Shown here: positions 50,881-59,398 of the stretch, piece after piece
Layout of the letters: each line of letters begins with the position of its first letter
Position numbering within the stretch: position 1 is the stretch's first letter
Assembly: GCA_910588775.1 (NCBI GenBank)
Contig: CAJURH010000009.1
Location: 17,195 to 81,194 of the forward strand
Direction of reading: 5' to 3'
Source of the DNA: an uncultured Lachnospiraceae bacterium
GTDB taxonomy: Bacteria > Bacillota > Clostridia > Lachnospirales > Lachnospiraceae
Length of the DNA: 64,000 bases
Notes under the pieces: model-generated
Seen by the model: only the letters and a program-made list of their open reading frames with translations
What the model was told of the DNA's origin: nothing
The model's database searches: none
Position numbers and translations under genes: made by a program

Positions 50881-52107
50881 TCAAGCACGCTCCAAAATAG
50901 ACAATTCTTCTGGCACGGACCGGCGTATCTTCTGCCTGGTCACTTCCACAATCTTCAGCGCCGTCATGTCCACCACCTCGGTTTTCACCGGATCTTTTCT
51001 CAAATGTTCCTGGAAGACCTGCATCAGCTCCCGCTGATCCTCCTCTTGCTTTAGATTGATGAAATCCACCAGAATGGCTCCGGATAAATTTCGCAGACGA
51101 AGTTGGAAGGCGATTTCCCCGGCCGCTTCTAAATTAATTTTGCGGTAGGTCTCCTGCGCCTCCTTCTTCGATACATACCCGCCGGTATTCACATCAATGG
51201 ACACAAAAGCTTCTGTTTGCTCAATGACCAGGAAGCCGCCGGATTTTAACCACACCTTTTTTTTCTGAATGTCTTCCACGACGCGCTCTAGGGAGTAGAG
51301 CTGGTACAGAGACAGTCGGTCATCTTCGTATAACCGTAGTTTATACAAATCTTCGGGCTGGTATTCCCGCAGATAAGCCTGCAGTTGCTTATATACAGCC
51401 GGCACATCCGTCACAATCTCTTCCAACTTCCCGGCGTAGGCATTGCGAATGGCGGAGAGATAGAACGGCTGCGCTTGCTCCACCAGCGAACAGGCGGTCT
51501 GGGACTGTCCCTTTTTCAAAATTTTCCGCAGACGCTTCTTTAATATGCCCAGTTCCCGGAAAATCTCCTGGACAGTTGCGTGGCAGGCATTTGTCCGCAC
51601 GATGATGCCATAGCCGCCGGAAGCTTCCGGCTCATGGATGTCTTCCAGAATGCCCTTTAACCGCACCCGGTCACTGCTGGAAAGCTTTCGGGACAACCTT
51701 AAGTAAGAGTTGGCCGCCACCAGCACCAGATACCTGCCTGTGAGCATAAACTGGGATGTGACCGACGGACGTTTTCCCCGCATCTGCTCCTTAGATACCT
51801 GCACCAGCATCTGATCCCCCGCTTTCAAAAGATGCTGGCCGCCCGCTGCGCTCTTCTTGTGAACATAGACTGCCTGACTCTGCTCGGACAGATTATAGAA
51901 ACAGGTCTGGCCATTATGGATTTCCACAAAAGCCCCCTGGATATACGGCAATACTTTTTCAACTCGCCCCACATAAATATTGCCGAAAACATCTGTCTGG
52001 TCCAGAGAAGACAGGAAAATCTCCGCCACCCGTCCGCCTTCCATCTGGGCGCAGATCATACAACTGTTCTTCTTCACAGGCATTCCGGTGATCAAAAGCT
52101 TACTCAA
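50881..52107 (-). CDS. rng: Ribonuclease G/E family endoribonuclease
   Basis: 408 residues. It begins LSKLLITGMPVKKN and contains an S1 RNA-binding domain (NIYVGRVEKVLPYIQGAFVEI, about 35-55) and the catalytic DEAD-like metal site (EAFVSIDVNTG ... GAILVDFINLK). It cleaves single-stranded 5'-monophosphorylated RNA. There is no C-terminal degradosome scaffold, as for RNase G. TTG 52107 overlaps the stop of the DUF2344 gene and has GGGGGAAG nearby. A mRNA/rRNA maturation role is from family knowledge. Confidence 0.92.
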   Translation of the reverse strand: MSKLLITGMPVKKNSCMICAQMEGGRVAEIFLSSLDQTDVFGNIYVGRVEKVLPYIQGAFVEIHNGQTCFYNLSEQSQAVYVHKKSAAGGQHLLKAGDQMLVQVSKEQMRGKRPSVTSQFMLTGRYLVLVAANSYLRLSRKLSSSDRVRLKGILEDIHEPEASGGYGIIVRTNACHATVQEIFRELGILKKRLRKILKKGQSQTACSLVEQAQPFYLSAIRNAYAGKLEEIVTDVPAVYKQLQAYLREYQPEDLYKLRLYEDDRLSLYQLYSLERVVEDIQKKKVWLKSGGFLVIEQTEAFVSIDVNTGGYVSKKEAQETYRKINLEAAGEIAFQLRLRNLSGAILVDFINLKQEEDQRELMQVFQEHLRKDPVKTEVVDMTALKIVEVTRQKIRRSVPEELSILERA

Positions 52108-52810
52108 TGTCTTCCCCCAGTTCCTCCAAGGACACAAAATCAGGCGCGTCCTCCATTCCCCGGTTGGCGTACACTTCCGTCTTGTGGACTGCGAAACCAT
52201 AGGGCGAATAAGGAATTTCCAACCAGTTGGCGAACGCTTCCATGACCATTTTCGGTTTCACATAATTGGCGCTGGAAGCGGACAGAAGCATTGTAAATTC
52301 CCCTGCATCCACCTGAAACTGATAGATGCCTGGCTTGATGTCTGCCATTTTGCTACCGCTTTTTGTCTCCTTTTCCACAAGAATGGAAGGCTGCGCGCAA
52401 AAAAGTTCCGCCTGTTTGGCCATGTCTTCTGGCCAGATTTTCGCGCTTTGTAAAAGCCGGACCCGGTAACTGGCCGCTGCGGTCAGAGCCATGGCGTTGT
52501 GTTTCTTCCCTTCTGGCGTCTTTCGGGCGCCAGTCACCTGGAACCCTTCTGTCAAAACTTCGTTAAACCGCTCTATCATATCCTGGCTGGACATGTTCCT
52601 GGATAATTCCATGTCAAAATATTCGCCGTCGCTGGTTACTCCCAGACCCAGTGGCGCGGCAAAAGACATAATCATGTGGGGTCGAAAGCCGCTGGAAAAG
52701 GCGATGGGAATCCCTGCCCGGCGCACCGCTTTCTGAAAATAGCGCATCACGTCCAAATGCCCCAGAAACCGGGATGGACCGTATTTGGAAAATTTAACTC
52801 TCACTTTCAA
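52100..52810 (-). CDS. TIGR03936/DUF2344 radical-SAM-associated protein
   Basis: 236 residues. The N-terminus KVRVKFSKYGPSRFLGHLDV is the family signature, with ASSFRP-like SSGFRPHMIMSFAAPLGLG. It is always found with a radical SAM partner, here the gene just upstream, whose 3' end it overlaps by 17 nt. TTG 52810 is chosen because AAAGGAGG lies 8 nt upstream. The substrate is unknown. Confidence 0.9.
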   Translation of the reverse strand: MKVRVKFSKYGPSRFLGHLDVMRYFQKAVRRAGIPIAFSSGFRPHMIMSFAAPLGLGVTSDGEYFDMELSRNMSSQDMIERFNEVLTEGFQVTGARKTPEGKKHNAMALTAAASYRVRLLQSAKIWPEDMAKQAELFCAQPSILVEKETKSGSKMADIKPGIYQFQVDAGEFTMLLSASSANYVKPKMVMEAFANWLEIPYSPYGFAVHKTEVYANRGMEDAPDFVSLEELGEDIE

Positions 52811-54662
52811 CGCACACACCTCCTTTATGCCTGGCGGCGCCGCACCCGGAGCAGGACTGACGGCAGTTGGGCGTTACCGCGCCTTCCTTCGCCCGTTGCC
52901 ATTCCCTTTCCAGAAACTCTCTTTTTACGCCTGCGTCAATAAAATCCCAGGGCAGAAGTTCCGTAACCTGACGGCGGCGCAGCGTATAGAAATCCATATC
53001 TATGTCTGTGTCTGCAAATGCCTGCGTCCACAATTTGGGATGAAAATGCTCCGTCCACGCGTCGTACATGGCCCCCAGCTCGTAAGCCCGCGCAAGAACC
53101 CTGGCCGCCCGGCGGTCCCCCCTGGCCAGAAATCCTTCCAGAATGGCCACGTCCGCTTCGTGCCAGTTGTATTTGATGCTCTTATGATTTTCCTGCTGAC
53201 GCATCTCCTCTCTCACTGTGCGCACCCGGTCCAGATACGTCTGGACGCTGGCCATGGGCGCCCACTGAAAAGGCGTAAAAGGCTTGGGCACAAAGTACGA
53301 CGTGCTGACGGTTATCTGCACCTTTCCTTGGCGCCGCTCTTTGGGAACTTCGTCGTAATATGTCTCCGCGATCTTCTGAGCCAGATGGGCGATGCACTTC
53401 ACATCTTCCTCATCCTCAGTAGGCAGACCCAGCATAAAATACAACTTCACACGGCTCCAGCCGCCCCGAAACGCTTCCCTGGCGCCTTTAAGAATCACTT
53501 CCTGGGTCAATCCCTTGTTGATCACGTCCCGCAGCCGCTGGGAACCAGCCTCCGGCGCAAAGGTCAGGCTGCTTTTCTTCACATCTTGGATGCGGCTCAT
53601 CACCTGCAAGGAGAAAGCGTCGATGCGCAGGGATGGCAACGATACATTCACCGCCTGGTTCTTGAATTCTTCCAGAAGAAAATCCAGCAGCTCTTTTAAC
53701 TGAGAATAATCGCTGGAACTTAAGGAACTCAAAGAGATCTCCTCATGTCCAGTGTTTCGAAGCATGTCCCGGGCCTGTTGTTTCAAAAGCTCCGCGTTCT
53801 TTTCACGGGCAGGCCGATAGATCATGCCGGCCTGGCAAAAGCGGCATCCCCGAATGCATCCCCGCTGAATCTCCAGCATAATCCGGTCCTGGGTGGCCTT
53901 GATGTTAGGAACCACCGGAGCTTTGGGATACGGCGCATGTTCAAAATCGGTCAGAACCTGCCGCGCCACTTTGGCCGGAATGCCGGGGCGGTTGGGCGCG
54001 AAGGAAATCAGCGTGCCGTCTTCTGCATATTCTACATCGTAAAAAGCCGGCACATAAATGCCCGGTATCTGCGCCGCCTCCTCCAGAAATTGCATTCTGG
54101 ACTTGCCCTGGCGTTTCATCCGGGCGTAGGTGTCCAGAAAAAGCGGGTAAGACGCCTCCCCTTCCCCGATGTAAAACAAATCAAAAAAAGGCGCCAAAGG
54201 CTCTGGGTTGAACGTGCACGGTCCGCCGCCGATGACCAACGGATGGCTCTCATCCCGTTCCCTGGCGTACATGGGAATCTGGCTCAAATCCAAAATCTGC
54301 AAAATATTAGTGTAGCACATCTCGTACTGAATGGTAATCCCCAGAAAATCAAAATCCTTTATGGGTTCCTGGGACTCCAGCGCAAACAATGGGATTTTCT
54401 CCCGGCGCAGAATCTCATCCAAATCCGTCCATGGGGAAAACACCCGCTCGCACCAGGCGTCCGGCCTCTCGTTAAACATGTGGTAGAGAATCTGCAAGCC
54501 CAGATGAGACATGCCAATCTCGTACACATCTGGAAAACACATGGCGAACCGAATGTCCACGTCTTCCTTATTCTTCATTACCGCATTCACCTCGCCGCCG
54601 GTGTAGCGGGCTGGTTTCTCAATCTGTAAAAGTATTTCATCTTTTAAAGCTAATTTACGCAT
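52794..54662 (-). CDS. TIGR03960-type B12-binding/radical SAM protein
   Basis: 622 residues with an N-terminal B12-binding-like domain (about 50-210, MSHLGLQILYHMF) and a radical SAM domain with a Cys cluster in RGCIRGCRFCQAG. Downstream FAPEAGSQRLRDVINKG and KLYFMLGLPTEDEEDV match the family. It is paired with DUF2344 and RNase G, as widely conserved; a role in RNA or tRNA modification has been proposed for relatives. ATG 54662 has GAGAGG 7 nt upstream. Confidence 0.9.
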   Translation of the reverse strand: MRKLALKDEILLQIEKPARYTGGEVNAVMKNKEDVDIRFAMCFPDVYEIGMSHLGLQILYHMFNERPDAWCERVFSPWTDLDEILRREKIPLFALESQEPIKDFDFLGITIQYEMCYTNILQILDLSQIPMYARERDESHPLVIGGGPCTFNPEPLAPFFDLFYIGEGEASYPLFLDTYARMKRQGKSRMQFLEEAAQIPGIYVPAFYDVEYAEDGTLISFAPNRPGIPAKVARQVLTDFEHAPYPKAPVVPNIKATQDRIMLEIQRGCIRGCRFCQAGMIYRPAREKNAELLKQQARDMLRNTGHEEISLSSLSSSDYSQLKELLDFLLEEFKNQAVNVSLPSLRIDAFSLQVMSRIQDVKKSSLTFAPEAGSQRLRDVINKGLTQEVILKGAREAFRGGWSRVKLYFMLGLPTEDEEDVKCIAHLAQKIAETYYDEVPKERRQGKVQITVSTSYFVPKPFTPFQWAPMASVQTYLDRVRTVREEMRQQENHKSIKYNWHEADVAILEGFLARGDRRAARVLARAYELGAMYDAWTEHFHPKLWTQAFADTDIDMDFYTLRRRQVTELLPWDFIDAGVKREFLEREWQRAKEGAVTPNCRQSCSGCGAARHKGGVCVESES

Positions 54663-54709
54663 AATCATCCTCTCGATGTTAAATCCTGGAATATCATCTG
54701 TCAATTACC

Positions 54710-54738
54710 ATATTAGCATAATCTGCACATTGTTTCAA
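54710..54738 (-). promoter_or_regulatory. Promoter of the radical SAM-rng operon
   Basis: Minus strand: TTGAAA (54738-54733), 17-nt spacer, TAATAT (54715-54710). Confidence 0.65.
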
Positions 54739-54788
54739 TTAGATGTTCCAAAGGCAGAATCTTCATTATAAATTTAAGAGAAAAATAT

Positions 54789-54974
54789 TTAATTGACTTC
54801 ATAAACGGAAGCAGAGCGTCCTCCTCTGTCTATACCCGCCGGATTCCTGGCCGCGTCCATAACCTCCTGGTAAATGGGGGCGCTTCTCGATGTTCTTCTT
54901 CCTGTCGCACCCACAGCTCCCGTCTTTATTGGGGGGGCGCTTGCGGCATCGGGAAATCCGCGCTTATAGAACAA
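54789..54974 (-). CDS. Possible small basic protein
   Basis: 61 residues from a TTG (GGAAAG about 8 nt upstream). It is low-complexity and Ser/Ala/Arg-rich, with a recurring SRSAPIYQEV / GRSASVYEVN-like pair, and no motif is recognised. It sits alone in a 530-nt region between the radical SAM operon and tRNA-Thr and may be spurious. Confidence 0.3.
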   Translation of the reverse strand: MFYKRGFPDAASAPPIKTGAVGATGRRTSRSAPIYQEVMDAARNPAGIDRGGRSASVYEVN

Positions 54975-55088
54975 TTCTTAACTTTCCAGATGAAGAACTG
55001 GCATGAAAAAACCAGTCGCAGTTATAAAAATGCTTTTAGAAATGAACTTGGAAAAAAATCGACGACGCTCTATTCTGACATGAGAATG

Positions 55089-55134
55089 ATGCATTAAAGC
55101 GGCATAAAGCGTCCTATATGCCTTTATAATGCAT
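55089..55134. repeat. 46-nt inverted repeat
   Basis: ATGCATTA and GGCATA on the left are mirrored by TATGCC and TAATGCAT on the right, with matched 4-nt internal loops and a 10-nt apical loop. It lies between the tRNA-Thr terminator and the small ORF. Confidence 0.6.
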
Positions 55135-55143
55135 GGAACGCAA

Positions 55144-55184
55144 AACCGCCGCAAGCCCAGTAAACTCCTGGCCTCACGGCGGTT
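55144..55184 (-). terminator. Terminator after tRNA-Thr
   Basis: A 15-bp stem with few mismatches (55144-55158 / 55170-55184, GC-rich) has a short TTTTG tail on the minus strand. Confidence 0.7.
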
Positions 55185-55192
55185 CACGCATA

Positions 55193-55265
55193 AGCTGGAA
55201 AAGGGACTCGAACCCTCGACCCCTTCATTACGAGTGAAGTGCTCTACCAACTGAGCTATTCCAGC
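55193..55265 (-). tRNA. tRNA-Thr (anticodon CGT)
   Basis: 73 nt without CCA. The acceptor GCTGGAA pairs with TTCCAGC, discriminator T. The anticodon stem CTTCA/TGAAG has loop CTCGTAA, so the anticodon is CGT, reading ACG. D arm and T arm (GGTTCGAGTCC) are canonical. Confidence 0.95.
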
Positions 55266-55411
55266 GCATGTCTCACATAGACTCTATTATATACCAAACC
55301 TGGAAAAATTCAATACTTAATTTTAAAAAACCCCAAAAAATCTTCTTTACAGCAATGCCCCTTCCGCAAAACATGTCCGCTTTGCGGAAAAAGGCTTCTG
55401 TATTTTCTTTA

Positions 55412-56068
55412 TTAAGCGCCAAACACAGCCTCGTAATCTTTTTTGAATTTCTCAATTCCCGCATCGGTCAGAGGATGATGCGTCATCTGCTCAATGACCT
55501 GGAACGGAACGGTGGCGATGTGCGCTCCGGCTTTTGCGCAGTCCGTCACATGGATGGGGTGGCGAACGCTGGCTGCGATAATCTCCGTCTCAATATCCAT
55601 GGACGCGTCAAAAATTTCCACAATTTCCCGAATTAATTGCATGCCAGTGGCGGAAATATCGTCCAAACGTCCCAAGAATGGGGAGACATAAGTTGCCCCG
55701 GCCCTGGCCGCCAGCAGCGCCTGGTTGGCGGTGAATATCAATGTGACATTTGTGCGAATGCCTTCCTGGGAGAGGACTTTCACAGCTTTTAAGCCTTCTT
55801 CCGTCATGGGGATTTTCACCACCATGTTTTTATGAATTTTCGCAATCTCACGTCCTTCGGCAATCATCCCTTTTGCGTCTGTGGTGGTGGCTTTCACTTC
55901 TCCGCTGATGGGTCCGTCCACGATGGTTGTGATTTCCTGGATAACCTCCTCGAAATTCCGTCCTTCTTTTGCAATCAGGGAAGGGTTCGTGGTCACCCCA
56001 CAGATCACGCCCATATCGTTTGCCCTGCGTATATCTTCGACTTTCGCTGTATCAATAAAAAATTTCAT
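55412..56068 (-). CDS. fsa: Transaldolase-like fructose-6-phosphate aldolase
   Basis: A 218-residue TalC/FSA-type aldolase. It starts MKFFIDTAKVEDIRRANDMG and has GVTTNPSLIAKEG, the Schiff-base Lys in NMVVKIPMTEEGL and VSPFLGRLDDI. It is about 100 residues shorter than classical transaldolase, as for this family; whether it acts as a transaldolase or F6P aldolase is not decided by sequence. It stands alone between tRNA-Thr and mscS. Confidence 0.93.
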   Translation of the reverse strand: MKFFIDTAKVEDIRRANDMGVICGVTTNPSLIAKEGRNFEEVIQEITTIVDGPISGEVKATTTDAKGMIAEGREIAKIHKNMVVKIPMTEEGLKAVKVLSQEGIRTNVTLIFTANQALLAARAGATYVSPFLGRLDDISATGMQLIREIVEIFDASMDIETEIIAASVRHPIHVTDCAKAGAHIATVPFQVIEQMTHHPLTDAGIEKFKKDYEAVFGA

Positions 56069-56115
56069 CGGCTTATGCCTCCCATAGCTTTTTTATTAAG
56101 TATACCATAATTTTC

Positions 56116-56961
56116 TTATCCGTCAATGTTTTCGTGCAGATGCACATCCAACTGGTTGTATGGAATCTGAACGCCCTCCTGGTCGAAAGACAGTTTAATT
56201 TTCTCATTCAACCGCCATTTCACTTTCCAATATTTATCCGTGGGGACCCAGGCCCGAAATCCCAGAACCACTGCGCTTTCTCCCAGTTCATCCACAAACA
56301 CTGCCAGCTCTTTGTCCCGGTAGATATCCGTCTCTTCCTGCAAAAGCCGCTCCAGAATCCCTTTTGCCTGTCGTATATCCGACTGGTAGGAGATTCCCAC
56401 CTTCACGTCCAACTGCCGCTCTTCTTTCTCCGTCACGTTGGTGATGCTGCTGTTGGACAAAGTTCCGTTGGGGATGATAATCGTTTTGTTGTCAATGGTC
56501 GTCAGTCTTGTATAGCACATGTCAATGCGGCTGACGGCGCCTTCACAGCCCACAACTCCGTTTTGCACAATATAATCCCCCACCTGAAAAGGCTTGAACA
56601 GCAAGATCATAATGCCACCGGCCAAATTGGACAGTCCGCCTTGCAGGCCCATGGCCAGGGTAATTCCCGTGGAGCCAATAAGCGCCGCCACCGATGCCTC
56701 CGTGACTCCGAACCGGGTGGCGATGCTGAACGTCAACAACAGATACATCAGGATTTTCGCCAGGGAGCAGGCGAACTGCACCACACCCTGGTCCACTTTC
56801 ATCCGTTCCATGGAGCGGCGCAGAATCTTCACGGCCCAGCCAATGACCCGAATTCCCACATAGAAAACCAGAATAGACAGGAGAACTTTTATGCCAAATC
56901 CAACCAAAGTCGGTATCTGCTCCTGTAGATAAGATTCTCCCCGTCTCATCAACCCATCCAT
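56116..56961 (-). CDS. mscS: MscS-family mechanosensitive channel
   Basis: 281 residues: three N-terminal TM helices, with the pore-lining TM3 as GSTGITLAMGLQGGLSNLAGGIMILLF (Gly/Ala-rich), then the beta domain (FQVGDYIVQNGVVGCEGAVSRI, IIIPNGTLSNSSITN) and an alpha/beta C-terminus. It is the size of E. coli MscS. It releases solutes on hypo-osmotic shock. Confidence 0.94.
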   Translation of the reverse strand: MDGLMRRGESYLQEQIPTLVGFGIKVLLSILVFYVGIRVIGWAVKILRRSMERMKVDQGVVQFACSLAKILMYLLLTFSIATRFGVTEASVAALIGSTGITLAMGLQGGLSNLAGGIMILLFKPFQVGDYIVQNGVVGCEGAVSRIDMCYTRLTTIDNKTIIIPNGTLSNSSITNVTEKEERQLDVKVGISYQSDIRQAKGILERLLQEETDIYRDKELAVFVDELGESAVVLGFRAWVPTDKYWKVKWRLNEKIKLSFDQEGVQIPYNQLDVHLHENIDG

Positions 56962-57001
56962 TTTCGCGCCCTCCTTGCTATCCGTTTATATTATACACAT
57001 C

Positions 57002-57075
57002 ATTGCGAAGCGTCTATTTCGCGCCCAGAGTTTCGGATAAGATAAATAAAGAGTATGAAATACCAGTTTCGCAAT
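57002..57075. repeat. Inverted repeat related to copy A (copy B)
   Basis: ATTGCGAAGC (57002-57011) pairs with GTTTCGCAAT (57066-57075). On the minus strand GATGATTGCGAAAC follows the glgB stop, as the same 14 nt follow the RluD-family gene at 11453-11466. Confidence 0.6.
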
Positions 57076-57089
57076 CATCTTCGTTTATA

Positions 57090-59222
57090 TTACACAGGCT
57101 GGTAAGCGAACACAGCCAGCCCCAGAGGAGGAAGTTTCACAGTAAGTCGGTATGGCCTTCCATCCCACTCTTCTTTTCTGCAGGTTTTTACCCGCGGGTT
57201 TCCCACGCCGTTCCCGCCAAAAGCGGTTCCGTCACTGTTGAAAATTTCTTTGTATTTCCCATAATAGGGAACGCCCACTTTATATGCGTCTTGCTCCTGC
57301 CCGGAAAAATTGCAGAGAACCAGCAGCAGATCCTTTTTGTGGCTGTCTTTGCGAATGTATGCCAGTATATTTTCTCCCGGTTCCATGAACTGTATCCACT
57401 CGAATCCCGCCGGCTCCGCGTCCGCCTCCCAGAGGGCAGGATGATCTTTGTACAGCTGGTTCAGTTCCCGCAGATAGACCTTAAGCTCTTCAGAAAGATT
57501 TTGCCCAAAGGCCAGGTATTTCTTTCCCGGATGGGTCATGAAATATCCCAGGGCCACTTTGAAATTGTCTTGCCGAACCGTTTCATCTCCCGGCAGAGAT
57601 TCCAGGAACTGTTCCAGTGACGAGATGTCCCGATCATTCAATGTGAGGATGAACGCTTCGCTGTATGCGTACAGCATACTCACAGTTAGCTCGTCGTGGT
57701 GGGCCGTGCGGAAACTCCGGTCCCCGTGAATATAATCCAAGAAGCTTTTGGTCCATCCGTTGTTCCATTTGTAATGAAATCCCACATGCGCCTCGTCCAC
57801 AGGCCCAGTCAAATCCCGCCAGTATCCGTCTTCCTGGGCAATCAGTAATGTGTCCGGATGGGTCTTTCGCACCCTGGAACTCAAATGTTTGAGAAATTCA
57901 ACGGCCTCCAGATTTTCATTGCCTCCAAATATATTGGGGGTCCAGCTGCCCGGCGTGCGGCCGTAGTCCAGGTAAAGCATAGCGTCCACGTCGTCCAGGC
58001 GCAGTCCGTCCAGGTGATAGCATTCCAGCCAATAGAGAACATTGGAAATCAGGAAGTTTTTCACATGAGGGCTTGCGTAGTCAAAGAGAAGCGTTCCCCA
58101 CAGAGGATGTATTCCCTCTCCGCTCTGGCAGCGTTCGTACAGACACGTGCCATCCAGCATGCTCATCCCCTCTTCCTCTCTGGGAAAATGAGCCGGAGTC
58201 CAATCCATCAACACGCCAATTTCTTTCTGGTGCAAATAATCCACAAAGTATTGAAAATCCCGGGGACTCCCATACCGGGAGGTAGGCGCGTAATATCCGC
58301 TGGTGGCGTAAGGCCCGGCCTCCTTGCCATATTCCATCAGCGGCGGCAGTTCCACATGGGTGTAACCTGCAGACAGAGCGTATTCCACTGTACGAAGAGC
58401 CAGTTCCCGGTAGGAGACGTAATCGCCCTCTTCGTTTTTTCCCAGCGCTTCTAAATCAATTTGTCCGATGCTTAAGGCATAGCTCTTGGAGACCATGGCT
58501 TTTCGTTTTTTTAACCAGGCGGCGTCGCCCCAGCGGTAGCCAGCAACTTTTTCCACAATCCCCGCCGTGGCAGGCGCGATTTCACGGCTATTGGCGTAGG
58601 GATCTGTTTTGAGAAAAGAAGCGCCGCCAACCATTTTTATCTCAAATTTATAGAGGTCTCCTTGCTTCAGCCGGGGTATGAACAGTTCATGTATTCCTGT
58701 GGACGGCGACTTCTGCATGGGATGTACCCGGCCATCCCACTGGTTGAAATCTCCCACCACGCTGACCCGCAGCGCATTGGGCGCCCAAACGGCAAAATAC
58801 ACGCCTTTTACCCGGTCAATGGTCATGGGATGGGCCCCCAATTTCTGATATGCTTTATAATAAATGCCTTGTCGGAACATTTCCTCTTCTTCCAGCGTAA
58901 ACTGAGACGGGAATCTGTACGGGTCACCAAACCTCTGCTTTTTTCCATCCATATCTTCCACAATGAATTCATAGGAGGGTATTTCCTTTCCAGGCAGCAG
59001 CGCCGCATAATAACCTGTCTCATCCACCAGCTCCATGGCGTAATTCTTTCCGTCTTTCTTCGTGTGAACTTTTACGCTTTCTGCATGGGGAAAAAAACAT
59101 TGAATTAACACAGAGCCCTTCACTGCCTGCGGACCAAGAATCTCTCTTGGAAGATTTTCCTCCCCATACACAACTGCCTCGATCCTTGGCCAGTCCATAT
59201 ATTCGTACAATCTGTCCGTCAT
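57090..59222 (-). CDS. glgB: GlgB-like 1,4-alpha-glucan branching enzyme, divergent
   Basis: 710 residues: an N-terminal CBM48-type region, GH13 barrel and C-terminal beta domain. Conserved regions are present but deviate: DWTPAHFP (I), DGLRLDDVDAMLYLDY (II, nucleophile Asp), IAQEDGYW (III, acid Glu in place of the usual AEES context) and AHHDELTV (IV, in place of LSHDEVVH). It probably branches glycogen-like alpha-glucan, but may be a specialised paralogue. There is no glgC, glgA or glgP nearby. The ATG at 59222 has ACAGGAGG upstream. Confidence 0.82.
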   Translation of the reverse strand: MTDRLYEYMDWPRIEAVVYGEENLPREILGPQAVKGSVLIQCFFPHAESVKVHTKKDGKNYAMELVDETGYYAALLPGKEIPSYEFIVEDMDGKKQRFGDPYRFPSQFTLEEEEMFRQGIYYKAYQKLGAHPMTIDRVKGVYFAVWAPNALRVSVVGDFNQWDGRVHPMQKSPSTGIHELFIPRLKQGDLYKFEIKMVGGASFLKTDPYANSREIAPATAGIVEKVAGYRWGDAAWLKKRKAMVSKSYALSIGQIDLEALGKNEEGDYVSYRELALRTVEYALSAGYTHVELPPLMEYGKEAGPYATSGYYAPTSRYGSPRDFQYFVDYLHQKEIGVLMDWTPAHFPREEEGMSMLDGTCLYERCQSGEGIHPLWGTLLFDYASPHVKNFLISNVLYWLECYHLDGLRLDDVDAMLYLDYGRTPGSWTPNIFGGNENLEAVEFLKHLSSRVRKTHPDTLLIAQEDGYWRDLTGPVDEAHVGFHYKWNNGWTKSFLDYIHGDRSFRTAHHDELTVSMLYAYSEAFILTLNDRDISSLEQFLESLPGDETVRQDNFKVALGYFMTHPGKKYLAFGQNLSEELKVYLRELNQLYKDHPALWEADAEPAGFEWIQFMEPGENILAYIRKDSHKKDLLLVLCNFSGQEQDAYKVGVPYYGKYKEIFNSDGTAFGGNGVGNPRVKTCRKEEWDGRPYRLTVKLPPLGLAVFAYQPV

Positions 59223-59328
59223 AGTATTTTCCTCCTGTATTCATACAATGCAATCCATCTTCTTTAACATTGTAACATCAATAAACAGCCTTGTAAAATA
59301 TTTTTCAAACACACTCTGCGCTGAAATA

Positions 59329-59357
59329 TTGACAAATGCCTTTTAATAGGATAGATT
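59329..59357 (+). promoter_or_regulatory. Promoter of the PfkB kinase gene
   Basis: TTGACA (59329-59334), 17-nt spacer, TAGATT (59352-59357). Confidence 0.75.
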
Positions 59358-59398
59358 GTTGAAAGGAATGATAAAAGGAACGACAGGAGGGATTCTAA

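Noticed and set aside
53745..54629. 294-codon plus-strand ORF opposite the radical SAM gene
   Set aside because: Shadow ORF; the opposite frame has the complete Cys cluster and family motifs.
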